IMG/VR virus record: IMGVR_UViG_3300042541_000663
Coordinates: 1 to 47,964 of that record
From: a virus
Length of the DNA stretch: 47,964 nt
Strand: one strand, 5' to 3'
Part shown: one piece after another, positions 32,168 to 39,025 of the stretch
Layout: every line of letters starts with the position of its first letter
Position numbering within the stretch: position 1 is the first letter of the stretch
The notes under the pieces: model-generated
What the model saw: the letters and a program-made list of their open reading frames with translations, nothing else
Told to the model about the DNA's origin: nothing
Database searches by the model: none
Translations under genes and position numbers: made by a program

Positions 32168-32600
32168 GTCAGAGTTGGCACTCTGGTTAATTGCCCGGTT
32201 AGACCCCAGTGAATTTAGGTGGGGCATGTGTGGTCTAGTTCCATTCTTAACCGGGTGGTGTTAACTAGGTTGCCCATGCCAAGGGCCATGCCCCTCCTAA
32301 GTACATTGGGGTTTTTCTTTGGGCGCTCTGTCCGTACTGATCACGTTAGCTATGGGCCTGAATGGGCTGCTATCAAGAATACACAGGCAAGGGTACACCC
32401 CCTTTAATGCCGCGTAGCCTGTCAGAGAGGGACTACACAAAATGCAGGGTCAAGTGGTGAGACAAGCCCAGCGTTGATGAATCTCTGCCTTAGGGAATAC
32501 TAGGATACCTCAGTTGGTATCTGGGTAAGTGCTAGCCCACAGCTATCACCCTTGGGGACCTATAGAATAAATTGGCAATAGATGGTATAGCAGAGAATAT
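32168..32600 (+). ncRNA. Candidate structured non-coding RNA region
   Basis: About 430 bp without a credible gene, downstream of a promoter. Helices found by eye: CAGAG/CTCTG (32170/32181); CCCGGTTA/TAACCGGG (32194/32248) enclosing GACC/GGTC and CCA/TGG; ACAGGC/GCCTGT (32383/32417) enclosing AAGGG/CCCTT; and TCTCTGC/GCAGAGA (32482/32590) enclosing GATACC/GGTATC (32504/32516) and TGGG/CCCA (32522/32536). Nested, closed multi-branch helices are more than expected by chance. A T-run terminator at 32291-32316 may end a shorter ~150-nt form. Not matched to any RNA class I know. Confidence 0.4.
32291..32320 (+). terminator. Possible weak terminator within the structured region
   Basis: CCCC (32291-32294) pairs with GGGG (32308-32311), followed by TTTTTCTTT. 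Short stem, good T tract. Upstream GCCC (32272) and GGGC (32283) can pair with each other or, alternatively, GGGC can pair with GCCC at 32290, so it could switch between ON and OFF forms. Confidence 0.4.
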
Positions 32601-32605
32601 AAGTA

Positions 32606-32634
32606 TTGACAGCTACCTGGAATAGGAATAAGGT
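32606..32634 (+). promoter_or_regulatory. Rightward promoter for the ParB-helicase-primase genes
   Basis: TTGACA (32606-32611), 17-nt spacer, TAAGGT (32629-32634). Perfect -35, weak -10. It lies ~20 nt before the 32655 gene and directly after the last helix of the structured region. An activator might make up for the poor -10. Confidence 0.5.
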
Positions 32635-32654
32635 ATGGTTTTAAAGGAGGATAT

Positions 32655-32813
32655 ATGACTAGAAACTTTTGTGGTACTACGTTAGAAGAGGCAACAGCAA
32701 CAGCGGAGAAGTACATAAAGGATTGGATGCAGCACCAGCAGGCAGTGATAGAAGGGCATTTTAAGAAGAATGATATTTACTTTGTAACAGTAAGATACAC
32801 CTCACTTGACTAG
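32655..32813 (+). CDS. Small protein at the head of the replication operon (52 aa)
   Basis: Strong AAAGGAGG six bases before the ATG. Begins MTRNFCGTTLEEATATAEKY, mostly helical (Y-I-K-D-W-M-Q-H-Q-Q-A-V-I-E) with a final beta strand I-Y-F-V-T-V-R-Y. First gene after a promoter-like site and 8 nt from the ParB-like gene. The excellent ribosome site supports it. No known family. Confidence 0.6.
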   Translation: MTRNFCGTTLEEATATAEKYIKDWMQHQQAVIEGHFKKNDIYFVTVRYTSLD

Positions 32814-32821
32814 GAGACACC

Positions 32822-33613
32822 ATGCACATAGGCCTAAACACAATACGCATTGACTGCAACACGCAATCCAGAGAATCCATCAGCCCAGACGTTGTAGGCC
32901 AGTACGCTGAGGATATGCAGGGAGGTAACATCTTCCCATCAGTCATAGTCTACTATGATGGCACGTTCTACTACTTGGTAGATGGGCATCACAGATTCCA
33001 CGCTGCCATGAAGATAGGCGCACCTAGTCTGGAGTGTACAGTTATTGAGGGTACGCTGCGTGAGGCTGTCCTGTTTTCAATGACGGTTAACAGTAAGCAT
33101 GGCCTACCCAGAAGCAGCGCAGATAAGCGGTATTGCATTCTGCGTATGCTGGATGATATTGAATGGGGTGAATACAGCAATAACCACATAGCCAAGCTGT
33201 GCCATGTTGGTCATGTATTAGTAGGTACAATCCGAGCAGAGCTTGGGAAGATTGCCCCAGCGGTAAGAAAGCATGTTAGAGATGGGAAGGAAGTTCTGCA
33301 GAAAGTCAGGGAGAAGAAGGAAAGGATTGTTGCCCCTGCTGAGGATACAGAGACAGAGATGGAACTTCTAAGGGCTTCAGTTGTGGACCTGATGGATGAT
33401 AACGCCGCCCTCAAGGATAAGATTTCTATTGGCTTGTCTGGAGAATCTGATGAAGAGAAGGCCAATTTAACAGAAAGAATGAAGAGTCTGGAGGCTGAGA
33501 ATGTATTGCTCAAAGTAGAAGTTAGGGCAATTACTAAATCACGCGATGCATACCAGACAGAAAATGCTGAGCTGATGAAGCAAATTGCAAGAATGAAAAA
33601 GTCCTCCCATTGA
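32822..33613 (+). CDS. ParB/Srx-fold DNA-binding protein (263 aa)
   Basis: ParB N-terminal domain with L-V-D-G-H-H-R-F-H-A-A at 52-62 (the D-G-x-H-R signature), preceded by I-F-P-S-V-I-V-Y-Y-D-G. A helical region at ~100-150 (N-N-H-I-A-K-L-C-H-V-G) could be the DNA-recognition helix-turn-helix. Residues ~165-260 are a coiled coil. ParB-type proteins bind palindromic sites and some cut DNA. A perfect palindrome lies 24 nt after the stop. Role in replication, segregation or regulation is inferred. Confidence 0.7.
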   Translation: MHIGLNTIRIDCNTQSRESISPDVVGQYAEDMQGGNIFPSVIVYYDGTFYYLVDGHHRFHAAMKIGAPSLECTVIEGTLREAVLFSMTVNSKHGLPRSSADKRYCILRMLDDIEWGEYSNNHIAKLCHVGHVLVGTIRAELGKIAPAVRKHVRDGKEVLQKVREKKERIVAPAEDTETEMELLRASVVDLMDDNAALKDKISIGLSGESDEEKANLTERMKSLEAENVLLKVEVRAITKSRDAYQTENAELMKQIARMKKSSH

Positions 33614-33636
33614 TTCTATTGGGATTTTAATACTCT

Positions 33637-33654
33637 CCTTGTCGATCGACAAGG
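33637..33654. promoter_or_regulatory. Perfect 18-bp palindrome, copy 1
   Basis: CCTTGTCGATCGACAAGG, exactly self-complementary, between the ParB-like and helicase genes. The same sequence occurs at 41233-41250; the two copies share the preceding CT as well. No T tract follows, so not a terminator. Candidate protein-binding site, or in RNA a 7-bp stem with a GATC loop. Confidence 0.75.
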
Positions 33655-33669
33655 AAGCAGGAGAACAGC

Positions 33670-35178
33670 ATGGCAGAGTTAAGTTTGTATGATTACCAGA
33701 ATGAGGCTATTGAGGAGCTAAGAAAGGGCTTTGCTAATGGTAAGAGGGCGCAGGTCTTAGTCTCCCCTACTGGGTCAGGCAAGACTGAAATGGCAATTGC
33801 TTTGATGGCTGCTACTGCTGCCAAGGGTAACAAGACTGCCATGCTGCTGGACCGCATAGTGTTATGTAATCAAACCAGTGCGCGGCTTGATAGATATGGA
33901 TTAGATCATGGCGTATATCAGGCAGATCACTGGCGGAATAGACCTTATGAAAAGATACAGGTCTGTTCTGCTCAGACTATGGAGGCGCTGGGGGTTATGC
34001 CTGATGTGACTCTGCTGATTATTGATGAGTGCCACACAATAAGAACTAAGACTGCCGCCTACATTAAGTCCAACCTCAAGTTAAAGGTAATAGGTTTGAC
34101 CGCCACGCCATTTACTAAGGGCATGGGTAAAATCTATGACAACGTGGTCAGCACTGTAACCACTAAGCAATTGGTAGCCAGAGAAGTGCTTGTCCCTCTC
34201 AGAGTATTCATAGCCAAAGAGATAGATATGGAGGGTGCTAAGAAGTCTGGGGGGGAATGGACCAACAGTGAGGCCACAGCGCGGGGCAAGAAAATCACAG
34301 GTGATGTGGTGGCTGAGTGGATAAAGGTAACTCACAAGATATTCAACAGGCCAAGGAAGACGCTGGTGTTTTGCTCCGGCACAGAGCATGGAGTGGATCT
34401 GGCGCGTAAGTTTCAAGAGCAGGGCTACAACTTTATAGCTACATCCCACAAAGATCCAGATGAGTGGCGTAAAGAAATCCTGCGGGAGTTCGCTGAACCT
34501 GACTCCAAGATACATGGCCTGATAGCAACTGACCTGTATACCAAAGGCCTAGACATTCCAGATGTAATGATAGGAGTGAGTGCCCGTCCATTTTCTAAGT
34601 CATTCAGCAGCCATGTCCAGCAGATGGGGCGCATCACTAGGGGGAATCCTGGAAGTGATAAATCTTTTTCGGTCTGGATTTGCCACTCCGGTAACTATCT
34701 CAGATTCAAGGATGACTGGGATGAGGTGTACCACAATGGCGTGGATGAGTTGGATGATGGCAAAGAGAAGACCAAGACAGAGCCTACAGAGTTTGAGAAG
34801 GAGGCAGCTAAGTGTCCCAAGTGCCATGCCCTATGGGCCAAAGGTTCTGATGCCTGTTACAACTGCGGCTTTGTTAGGGAAAAGCAGAATACAGTTTACT
34901 CAGTGAATGGCATATTAACTGAGCTACAGGCACCCGTTATTGTGAAGTGTGACTGGGATAAGCAGGAGTTCTGGTCAGCTATGGTGTGGAATATGCAGCA
35001 CAAGGGTTGGAAGCAGGGCAGGGCAGCCAAGCTATTCAAAGATAGGTTTAGTGAGTATCAGGCCCCAGACTTAAAGAATATCCCTGTTAAACCTAGTGCG
35101 CGTATAGATCTGTTTGCGAAAAACAATTTAATTGCGTGGCAGATTAAGCAGAAGTATTTGCGTGAGCATGGCAGATGA
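33670..35178 (+). CDS. SF2 DNA helicase with zinc ribbon (502 aa)
   Basis: ATP-driven helicase of the DEAD/DEAH (SSL2-like) group. Motif I P-T-G-S-G-K38-T-E, motif II D119-E-C-H, motif III T-A-T-P at 144-147 and motif VI Q-Q-M-G-R-I-T-R at ~317-324. A zinc ribbon follows with C382-P-K-C385 and C396-Y-N-C399, then a C-terminal domain of ~100 residues. AGGAG is 7 nt before the ATG. Its stop overlaps the primase start (ATGA). Likely unwinds DNA at the phage replication fork or origin. Confidence 0.85.
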   Translation: MAELSLYDYQNEAIEELRKGFANGKRAQVLVSPTGSGKTEMAIALMAATAAKGNKTAMLLDRIVLCNQTSARLDRYGLDHGVYQADHWRNRPYEKIQVCSAQTMEALGVMPDVTLLIIDECHTIRTKTAAYIKSNLKLKVIGLTATPFTKGMGKIYDNVVSTVTTKQLVAREVLVPLRVFIAKEIDMEGAKKSGGEWTNSEATARGKKITGDVVAEWIKVTHKIFNRPRKTLVFCSGTEHGVDLARKFQEQGYNFIATSHKDPDEWRKEILREFAEPDSKIHGLIATDLYTKGLDIPDVMIGVSARPFSKSFSSHVQQMGRITRGNPGSDKSFSVWICHSGNYLRFKDDWDEVYHNGVDELDDGKEKTKTEPTEFEKEAAKCPKCHALWAKGSDACYNCGFVREKQNTVYSVNGILTELQAPVIVKCDWDKQEFWSAMVWNMQHKGWKQGRAAKLFKDRFSEYQAPDLKNIPVKPSARIDLFAKNNLIAWQIKQKYLREHGR

Positions 35179-36005
35179 CCTTTGTAGACTTTTGCAGATT
35201 GCACGGCGTGATAATAAGTCACACCCCCAAGATAGGTAACTGGGCGCGGTATCCAACAGAAGACCACCCTCATAAAAGGAATGGGGCTGTGAAGTTCATG
35301 CTTACACATGGCTTTGTGCAGAACCACGCCACTGAGGATACCGTATCTGTCTGGCAACCTGATGTAGCCCCCACTATCAGGGCTGGTGATGTCATAGCCA
35401 TAAAGAATGCAGGAGCTGATATAGCCAAGAAGCAGGGACAGGCGGCTATCAAGGCGGCAGTCCTTTTAAAACAGGCCAGGTTAACCACTCATCCATACTT
35501 ACGCAGGAAGGGCTTTCCTGATGACGAGGGGAGCGTGATAGAGACAGATGAGGGGTTGGTATTACTTATACCAATGCGCGTCTCTGGGGCGCTTGTGGGG
35601 CTTCAGCAGGTCAGTCCTACAGGTGAGAAGCGTTTCCTATATGGACAGAGGTCAAATGGTGCGGAATTTGTATTTGATAACAGGGGAGTTAATATTCTGT
35701 GTGAGGGCTACGCTACCGCCCTATCTCTCAGGCTTGCCCTTAAAACTATGAAGCGTAGGTACACTTTGCACGTTTGCTTCAGTGCGTCAAACCTAGTGAA
35801 CATTGCTAGCCAGCTGGAGGAGGGATTTGTTATTGCTGACAATGATCTCAGCGGGGTGGGGGAGGCCAGTGCCAAGAAGACAGGCTGGCCTTATTGGATG
35901 AGTGATTCAGTTGGTCAGGACTTTAATGACTTCCACCTAGCGCGTGGACTATTTGCCGCCACTCAAGGCCTGACCACGTTGTTTATGCCGCCACGCCCCT
36001 CTTAA
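35175..36005 (+). CDS. Toprim DNA primase (276 aa)
   Basis: N-terminal part has N-G-A-V-K-F-M-L-T-H-G-F-V-Q and V-S-V-W-Q-P-D. The Toprim catalytic domain shows C-E177-G-Y-A-T-A-L-S and I-A-D222-N-D224-L-S-G, the acidic metal-binding residues, then Q-D-F-N-D-F-H. Short compared with DnaG; similar to phage primases that pair with a separate helicase. Translationally coupled to the helicase. Its 3' end overlaps the convergent small-protein operon by 23 nt. Confidence 0.8.
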   Translation: MTFVDFCRLHGVIISHTPKIGNWARYPTEDHPHKRNGAVKFMLTHGFVQNHATEDTVSVWQPDVAPTIRAGDVIAIKNAGADIAKKQGQAAIKAAVLLKQARLTTHPYLRRKGFPDDEGSVIETDEGLVLLIPMRVSGALVGLQQVSPTGEKRFLYGQRSNGAEFVFDNRGVNILCEGYATALSLRLALKTMKRRYTLHVCFSASNLVNIASQLEEGFVIADNDLSGVGEASAKKTGWPYWMSDSVGQDFNDFHLARGLFAATQGLTTLFMPPRPS

Positions 36006-36243
36006 TTTGCTTGAGCATCTTCACCAGCTTCTTATTAATCACCACAGCATCACAGTAGCAGTCCGGCATAGAGCAAGCGCATCCCTTTAATGGGTATTCA
36101 ATGCCAGTAATTAAGTCTGTGACTGTGGCCTTCCACTTCATTCCACGCTTCATTTTTAGTACATCAGCATCAGAGATCAGCAGCTTGATCCTCTCATCAG
36201 AGTTATCAGAAGTCTTAGGTGTGCAGATATTAGTACCCTTCAT
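35983..36243 (-). CDS. Small protein with a Cys-rich segment (86 aa)
   Basis: ATG at 36243 is preferred (GGAG 7 nt upstream); an ATG 33 nt earlier has no Shine-Dalgarno. Contains L-L-I-S-D-A-D-V-L-K-M-K-R-G-M-K-W and C-A-C-S-M-P-D-C-Y-C-D, four close cysteines that could bind a metal. Last gene of the leftward small-protein operon, convergent with the primase gene. Function unknown. Confidence 0.6.
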   Translation of the reverse strand: MKGTNICTPKTSDNSDERIKLLISDADVLKMKRGMKWKATVTDLITGIEYPLKGCACSMPDCYCDAVVINKKLVKMLKQIKRGVAA

Positions 36244-36448
36244 TTTTCTTCTCCAGTAGTTTGCGTTCTGTTTCAATAAAATGCGGAGTCTCCTCCTCCA
36301 CCAGAACTATGATGGTTTCAATAGCATCTCTGTCATCATAGTCAAAGGCAGCGTGGAAGGCTTTGTTAAGGGCATTCATTTCTGAATAGCCCTCAACCCT
36401 CACCACAAATTCCACCCTTTTCTGTAATTTGATCCTGTAATGTGGCAT
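36230..36448 (-). CDS. Small alpha/beta protein (72 aa)
   Basis: MPHYRIKLQKRVEFVVRVEG opens with two beta strands, then a helix (M-N-A-L-N-K-A-F-H-A-A-F) and an acidic end. The layout F-x-V-x-V then A-x-x-x-A resembles other members of this operon (37147, 37353). ATGA-type overlap with the upstream gene. Unknown function. Confidence 0.6.
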   Translation of the reverse strand: MPHYRIKLQKRVEFVVRVEGYSEMNALNKAFHAAFDYDDRDAIETIIVLVEEETPHFIETERKLLEKKNEGY

Positions 36449-36816
36449 CAGCTTTCCAGTTTATGCACGGTTATATTGGTCAAACTGTACCTGTATCTGC
36501 GCTTCTCACCAGTAGTTCTGATCTCGCCAGCGGCCTTCAATCTGGTCAACGCCTTAGAAACCAGGTTTTCAGTTTGGTAATCCACGCCACTGGGCAGTAT
36601 TTTTTGCTTGATTAAAAAACTGGTAGAGGATGGGTGTTTCTTCAAGAATGTCAGAATTTGAGAAGAGATGCTAACCCCTTTCGGGATCATATCCTTCTTA
36701 TACAGTTCAGACAGATGCATACTGTGAGTCGAGGCCTCCATCAGATCCGCCGCTATCCCGTCCAGAGTTCCTGTGCCTGTCAGGTCAGCGTACTGCGCCC
36801 CTACAGGCCACCTCAT
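36448..36816 (-). CDS. Winged-helix-like regulator (122 aa)
   Basis: The start at 36816 is set by GGAGGGAGCA and an ATGA overlap with the upstream stop. The C-terminal half fits a winged helix: I-S-S-Q-I-L-T-F-L-K-K-H-P-S-S-T, S-F-L-I-K-Q-K-I-L, then N-L-V-S-K-A-L-T-R-L-K-A-A-G-E-I and a wing R-T-T-G-E-K-R-R-Y-R-Y. Possibly autoregulates the operon. Confidence 0.6.
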   Translation of the reverse strand: MRWPVGAQYADLTGTGTLDGIAADLMEASTHSMHLSELYKKDMIPKGVSISSQILTFLKKHPSSTSFLIKQKILPSGVDYQTENLVSKALTRLKAAGEIRTTGEKRRYRYSLTNITVHKLES

Positions 36817-37073
36817 TGCTCCCTCCATTGGTCTACATACGCACCTACCACATCCCAGGTGATGCCATACTCGCAGTTATGCCCACGTTGCATCTGATTC
36901 AATATATCCTTAGCATCATCATCACTCATAGGGGTGCAGTCACCCGCAATGTCTTGAATGTCTGATATGTGCCACCAAACGGACATCCAATCATTAGATG
37001 CCACTCTGTCAAGCTCATACTGCGCCTTCTCATTTGATATACAGTCCGATACCAATAAAGTTACTTCTCTCAT
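36813..37073 (-). CDS. Conserved small phage/bacterial protein (86 aa)
   Basis: Contains V-W-W-H-I-S-D-I-Q and M-S-D-D-D-A-K-D-I-L-N-Q-M-Q-R-G-H-N-C-E-Y-G-I-T-W-D. This pattern (helix, then G-I-T/N-W-D) recurs in small proteins of many phages and bacteria, without known activity. GAGGG before the ATG. Preceded by a membrane micro-ORF. Confidence 0.6.
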   Translation of the reverse strand: MREVTLLVSDCISNEKAQYELDRVASNDWMSVWWHISDIQDIAGDCTPMSDDDAKDILNQMQRGHNCEYGITWDVVGAYVDQWREQ

Positions 37074-37144
37074 GATTTATCCCTCAAAAAAATCCACGCT
37101 ATAAAAACTACTATCAAGGTATACGCTACTTCGTTTTCACACAT
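37070..37144 (-). CDS. Membrane micropeptide (24 aa)
   Basis: M-C-E-N-E-V-A-Y then a span T-L-I-V-V-F-I-A-W-I-F-L, ending R-D-K-S. Starts 2 nt after the upstream gene's stop and overlaps the downstream start (ATGA), so translation is coupled on both sides. No Shine-Dalgarno of its own. Confidence 0.4.
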   Translation of the reverse strand: MCENEVAYTLIVVFIAWIFLRDKS

Positions 37145-37146
37145 AA

Positions 37147-37356
37147 TTAATAACTTGACAGGGTTGCAGCTTCATATTCATCTTCTAAATCAAAAGAAGG
37201 TATTGGCACACTTTCCCCATCTTCAATCACTTGAATTGTTATACCTTCTTCCATTTCTGTGTATTCAGTGGATCGCTGCTTAATCCAAGCCTCCTCCTCA
37301 TTTTCTGCTTCAATCTCAACATACTGAATGACACGCTGCTCAAAATAGAATCTCAT
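37147..37356 (-). CDS. Small acidic alpha/beta protein, paralogue pair member (69 aa)
   Basis: MRFYFEQRVIQYVEIEAENEEEAW: beta-alpha, then a strand I-T-I-Q-V-I-E-D-G. The gene directly upstream has S-V-Q-V-I-E-D-A in the same place, so the two are tandem paralogues. ATGA overlap. Strongly acidic; could mimic DNA or bind a host protein, which is speculation. Confidence 0.55.
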   Translation of the reverse strand: MRFYFEQRVIQYVEIEAENEEEAWIKQRSTEYTEMEEGITIQVIEDGESVPIPSFDLEDEYEAATLSSY

Positions 37357-37547
37357 GTCGCACCCCCAATAGTAAAATATGGCATGGATATGGGTGCATC
37401 CTCAATAACTTGCACACTGATGCCGCTGTCATGCACTACATCCGCCTGTTTATCCCGCCTGAGAAATTCTGCATCTGCTTGCTCTTGTGTTTCCGCTTTT
37501 ATAACGGTTTCAAAGGTCATGGTGCAGGTAAAAACGTATGAGTTCAT
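37353..37547 (-). CDS. Small alpha/beta protein, paralogue pair member (64 aa)
   Basis: MNSYVFTCTMTFETVIKAETQEQADAEFL-type fold (strand, strand, helix), then I-S-V-Q-V-I-E-D-A. Paralogue of the next gene in the operon. AAGGAGGAATC before the ATG, which overlaps the preceding stop; that Shine-Dalgarno encodes K-E-E-S at the end of the upstream protein. Confidence 0.55.
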   Translation of the reverse strand: MNSYVFTCTMTFETVIKAETQEQADAEFLRRDKQADVVHDSGISVQVIEDAPISMPYFTIGGAT

Positions 37548-37735
37548 GATTCCTCCTTGAGTGTGCTGCCCTCGCTATCCGTATCAGAAGGCGAGGAGAT
37601 ATGAGTCACCTCTCCACATGGATAAGCATTTAAAGCTTGCTCCTCCGCGTGATCCTCATCTTCTGCCCAACATTGAAAGAACATCTGAAACTTGTCGCCC
37701 TTATCTTCGCGCAAGCTTACTAGGTATGATTTCAT
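37544..37735 (-). CDS. Small acidic protein (63 aa)
   Basis: MKSYLVSLREDKGDKFQMFF, then A-E-D-E-D-H-A-E-E-Q-A-L-N-A-Y-P, a pattern common in small proteins of unknown function in phages and plasmids. The C terminus L-K-E-E-S is the translated ribosome site of the next gene. GGAGGCAGC before its own ATG. Confidence 0.55.
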   Translation of the reverse strand: MKSYLVSLREDKGDKFQMFFQCWAEDEDHAEEQALNAYPCGEVTHISSPSDTDSEGSTLKEES

Positions 37736-37772
37736 GCTGCCTCCAGTTGTCCGTTATCGTCTTGGTTTTCAT
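37701..37772 (-). CDS. Tiny coupled ORF (23 aa), doubtful
   Basis: ATG overlaps the upstream stop (ATGA), with GGAGG 4 nt before it. Sequence begins MKTKTITDNWRQHE and ends K-L-A-R-R, basic. It carries the next gene's Shine-Dalgarno and runs into that gene in another frame, so it may only keep ribosomes moving between genes. Confidence 0.3.
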   Translation of the reverse strand: MKTKTITDNWRQHEIIPSKLARR

Positions 37773-38128
37773 GATTCCTCCATCCAGGTTGCTGGTAGTT
37801 CCACCCCTTCATTCTCTGCCTGTTCGCGTATATATCTCTCATCATGCCCGTTGTAATCGTCTGGCGATGATTTCAGCAAGTCTGATAAGAATCCCTCGTC
37901 TCCCTGATCTGGGGTATTGTGAAATATTTCAAGACTGCCAGTGTCATGGTTTATCATTGCACACTGATAATCCGCATTTACTAGAAAAACAAAGCCGCTG
38001 CCCTTATTAAATGCGGGCTTCACTTCATCATCGGAAAAGTTATCTGGTAGCGGTTTGGACAATATTTCGCGCAGCATCTCTCTCTCTCTTGAACCAAATT
38101 CACCTATATTCTCAGTGTAATAACTCAT
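37769..38128 (-). CDS. Conserved small-operon protein (119 aa)
   Basis: ATG at 38128 (MSYYTENIGEFG) has AAGGA 8 nt upstream; an in-frame ATG 18 nt earlier lacks one. Motifs: G-S-R-E-R-E-M-L-R-E-I-L, F-V-F-L-V-N-A-D-Y-Q, L-E-I-F-H-N-T-P and G-F-L-S-D-L. I know near-identical motifs from uncharacterised phage and bacterial proteins. No enzymatic motif. Confidence 0.65.
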   Translation of the reverse strand: MSYYTENIGEFGSREREMLREILSKPLPDNFSDDEVKPAFNKGSGFVFLVNADYQCAMINHDTGSLEIFHNTPDQGDEGFLSDLLKSSPDDYNGHDERYIREQAENEGVELPATWMEES

Positions 38129-38150
38129 GGTTATATCCTTTTGCACGTTG

Positions 38151-38163
38151 CCGGATCTGCCGG
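38151..38163 (-). other. Short leader hairpin before the 38128 gene
   Basis: CCGG, ATCTG loop, CCGG, about 23 nt upstream of the start. The fourth in a run of leader hairpins in this operon. Only 4 bp long, so weak. Confidence 0.3.
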
Positions 38164-38175
38164 ATCAGTTTAATG

Positions 38176-38370
38176 TTAATTGTTTTGTTCCTTGTATCTT
38201 CTGCATACCTCATTCACTCTATCGCTACGAATTACGCCATAAAGGAAGTTTGTCTTTGCTGCAAATTTACGCGCCTTTGAGTAACTATCGAATCGCTCCC
38301 CATAATTAGCTGGTTGTAGGTATACATCTCTGCCGCCAGAACATACTTGCAGGACTGTGTAATCGCTCAT
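38176..38370 (-). CDS. Small basic protein (64 aa)
   Basis: ATG at 38370 (MSDYTVLQVCSGGRDVYL) with GAGGA 7 nt upstream. Contains F-D-S-Y-S-K-A-R-K-F-A-A-K-T-N-F-L and R-V-N-E-V-C-R-R. Unknown family; net basic, so nucleic-acid binding is possible. A leader hairpin lies ~33 nt upstream. Confidence 0.55.
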   Translation of the reverse strand: MSDYTVLQVCSGGRDVYLQPANYGERFDSYSKARKFAAKTNFLYGVIRSDRVNEVCRRYKEQNN

Positions 38371-38402
38371 TAGTATTTCCTCATAGTTAGGGTAGTATGT
38401 TG

Positions 38403-38418
38403 CCGAAATTGGTTTCGG
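38403..38418 (-). other. Leader hairpin before the 38370 gene
   Basis: Perfect 6-bp stem CCGAAA/TTTCGG with a 4-nt loop, in the gap 33 nt upstream of the start codon. No T-run on either side. Confidence 0.45.
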
Positions 38419-38479
38419 GAACATCCATAATTTAATAATTAATACAGTTACTTGATAATAGATTCTTAGCTAATCATTG

Positions 38480-38653
38480 CTAAAATGTGGCCTTATGCTC
38501 TACTTGTTTACTGTCCTTTTCGCACAAGAATACTGATATTTCATAAGAATTTTTAGCCTTGAATATTTTAGCGGCTGCGTCTTGTGCATCAAAGGTGCGT
38601 AAAGCATAGACTTCACAAGTCTTGCCACGATAAAAGCATTTATAACCGAACAT
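38480..38653 (-). CDS. Small conserved phage protein (57 aa)
   Basis: ATG at 38653 (MFGYKCFYRGKTCEVYA) with AAGGGG upstream. Y-K-C-F-Y-R-G-K-T-C-E-V then A-Q-D-A-A-A-K-I-F-K-A-K-N-S-Y-E-I-S-V-F-L-C: a compact beta-alpha-beta fold found in many phages. The pattern is familiar; function is not known. Confidence 0.6.
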   Translation of the reverse strand: MFGYKCFYRGKTCEVYALRTFDAQDAAAKIFKAKNSYEISVFLCEKDSKQVEHKATF

Positions 38654-38687
38654 AGTAGTTCCCCTTATAGTTAGGATTGTTTGTAGA

Positions 38688-38707
38688 GTGTAGATTTTAA
38701 TCCACAC
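38688..38707 (-). other. Leader hairpin before the 38653 gene
   Basis: GTGTAGATTTTAATCCACAC, an inverted repeat with one A:C mismatch, 35 nt upstream of the start codon. Could also be an operator. Confidence 0.4.
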
Positions 38708-38731
38708 TTCACTAATCAATTAATAGAGTGA

Positions 38732-38989
38732 CTACGCTCCGCTATTGAATGAAGCATAAGAGCGTATGGGAGAATCATAATTGGAATGGGATTCCTTAAT
38801 TTCCACTTGTTTCCCTAACTCATTCATTTTGGCTATGAATCGGGACAGGTCACAGTCCTCTTCCAGGTATACGTTATCTCCCTTTTGATATGAATAATGA
38901 GAGATTTTATCTAGGATTTCCAGGTCTATTAATTCTTGCCGATTTACTTGAAGCCAGCCATGTCCTGGGTCAGCGTGGAATAAATACAT
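38732..38989 (-). CDS. Conserved small phage protein (85 aa)
   Basis: ATG at 38989 (MYLFHADPGHGWLQV), GAGGA 8 nt upstream; an ATG 93 nt earlier would overlap the neighbour without a Shine-Dalgarno. Motifs D-P-G-H-G-W-L-Q-V, I-S-H-Y-S-Y-Q-K-G and V-Y-L-E-E-D-C-D-L recur in phage and bacterial proteins of unknown function. Confidence 0.65.
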   Translation of the reverse strand: MYLFHADPGHGWLQVNRQELIDLEILDKISHYSYQKGDNVYLEEDCDLSRFIAKMNELGKQVEIKESHSNYDSPIRSYASFNSGA

Positions 38990-39025
38990 GATATTTTCCT
39001 CTTGGTAGTTTATAAAGTATTTCCC

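Noticed and set aside
32219-32407. 62-codon rightward ORF in the non-coding region
   Set aside because: Improbable composition, no properly spaced ribosome site, and it runs across the inverted repeats; the sequence looks selected for pairing rather than coding.
32160-32600. tmRNA, RNase P or 6S RNA
   Set aside because: Characteristic conserved segments of these RNAs were looked for and not seen.
33637-33654. Palindrome as an intrinsic terminator
   Set aside because: Neither copy is followed by a T tract on the rightward strand or on the leftward strand.
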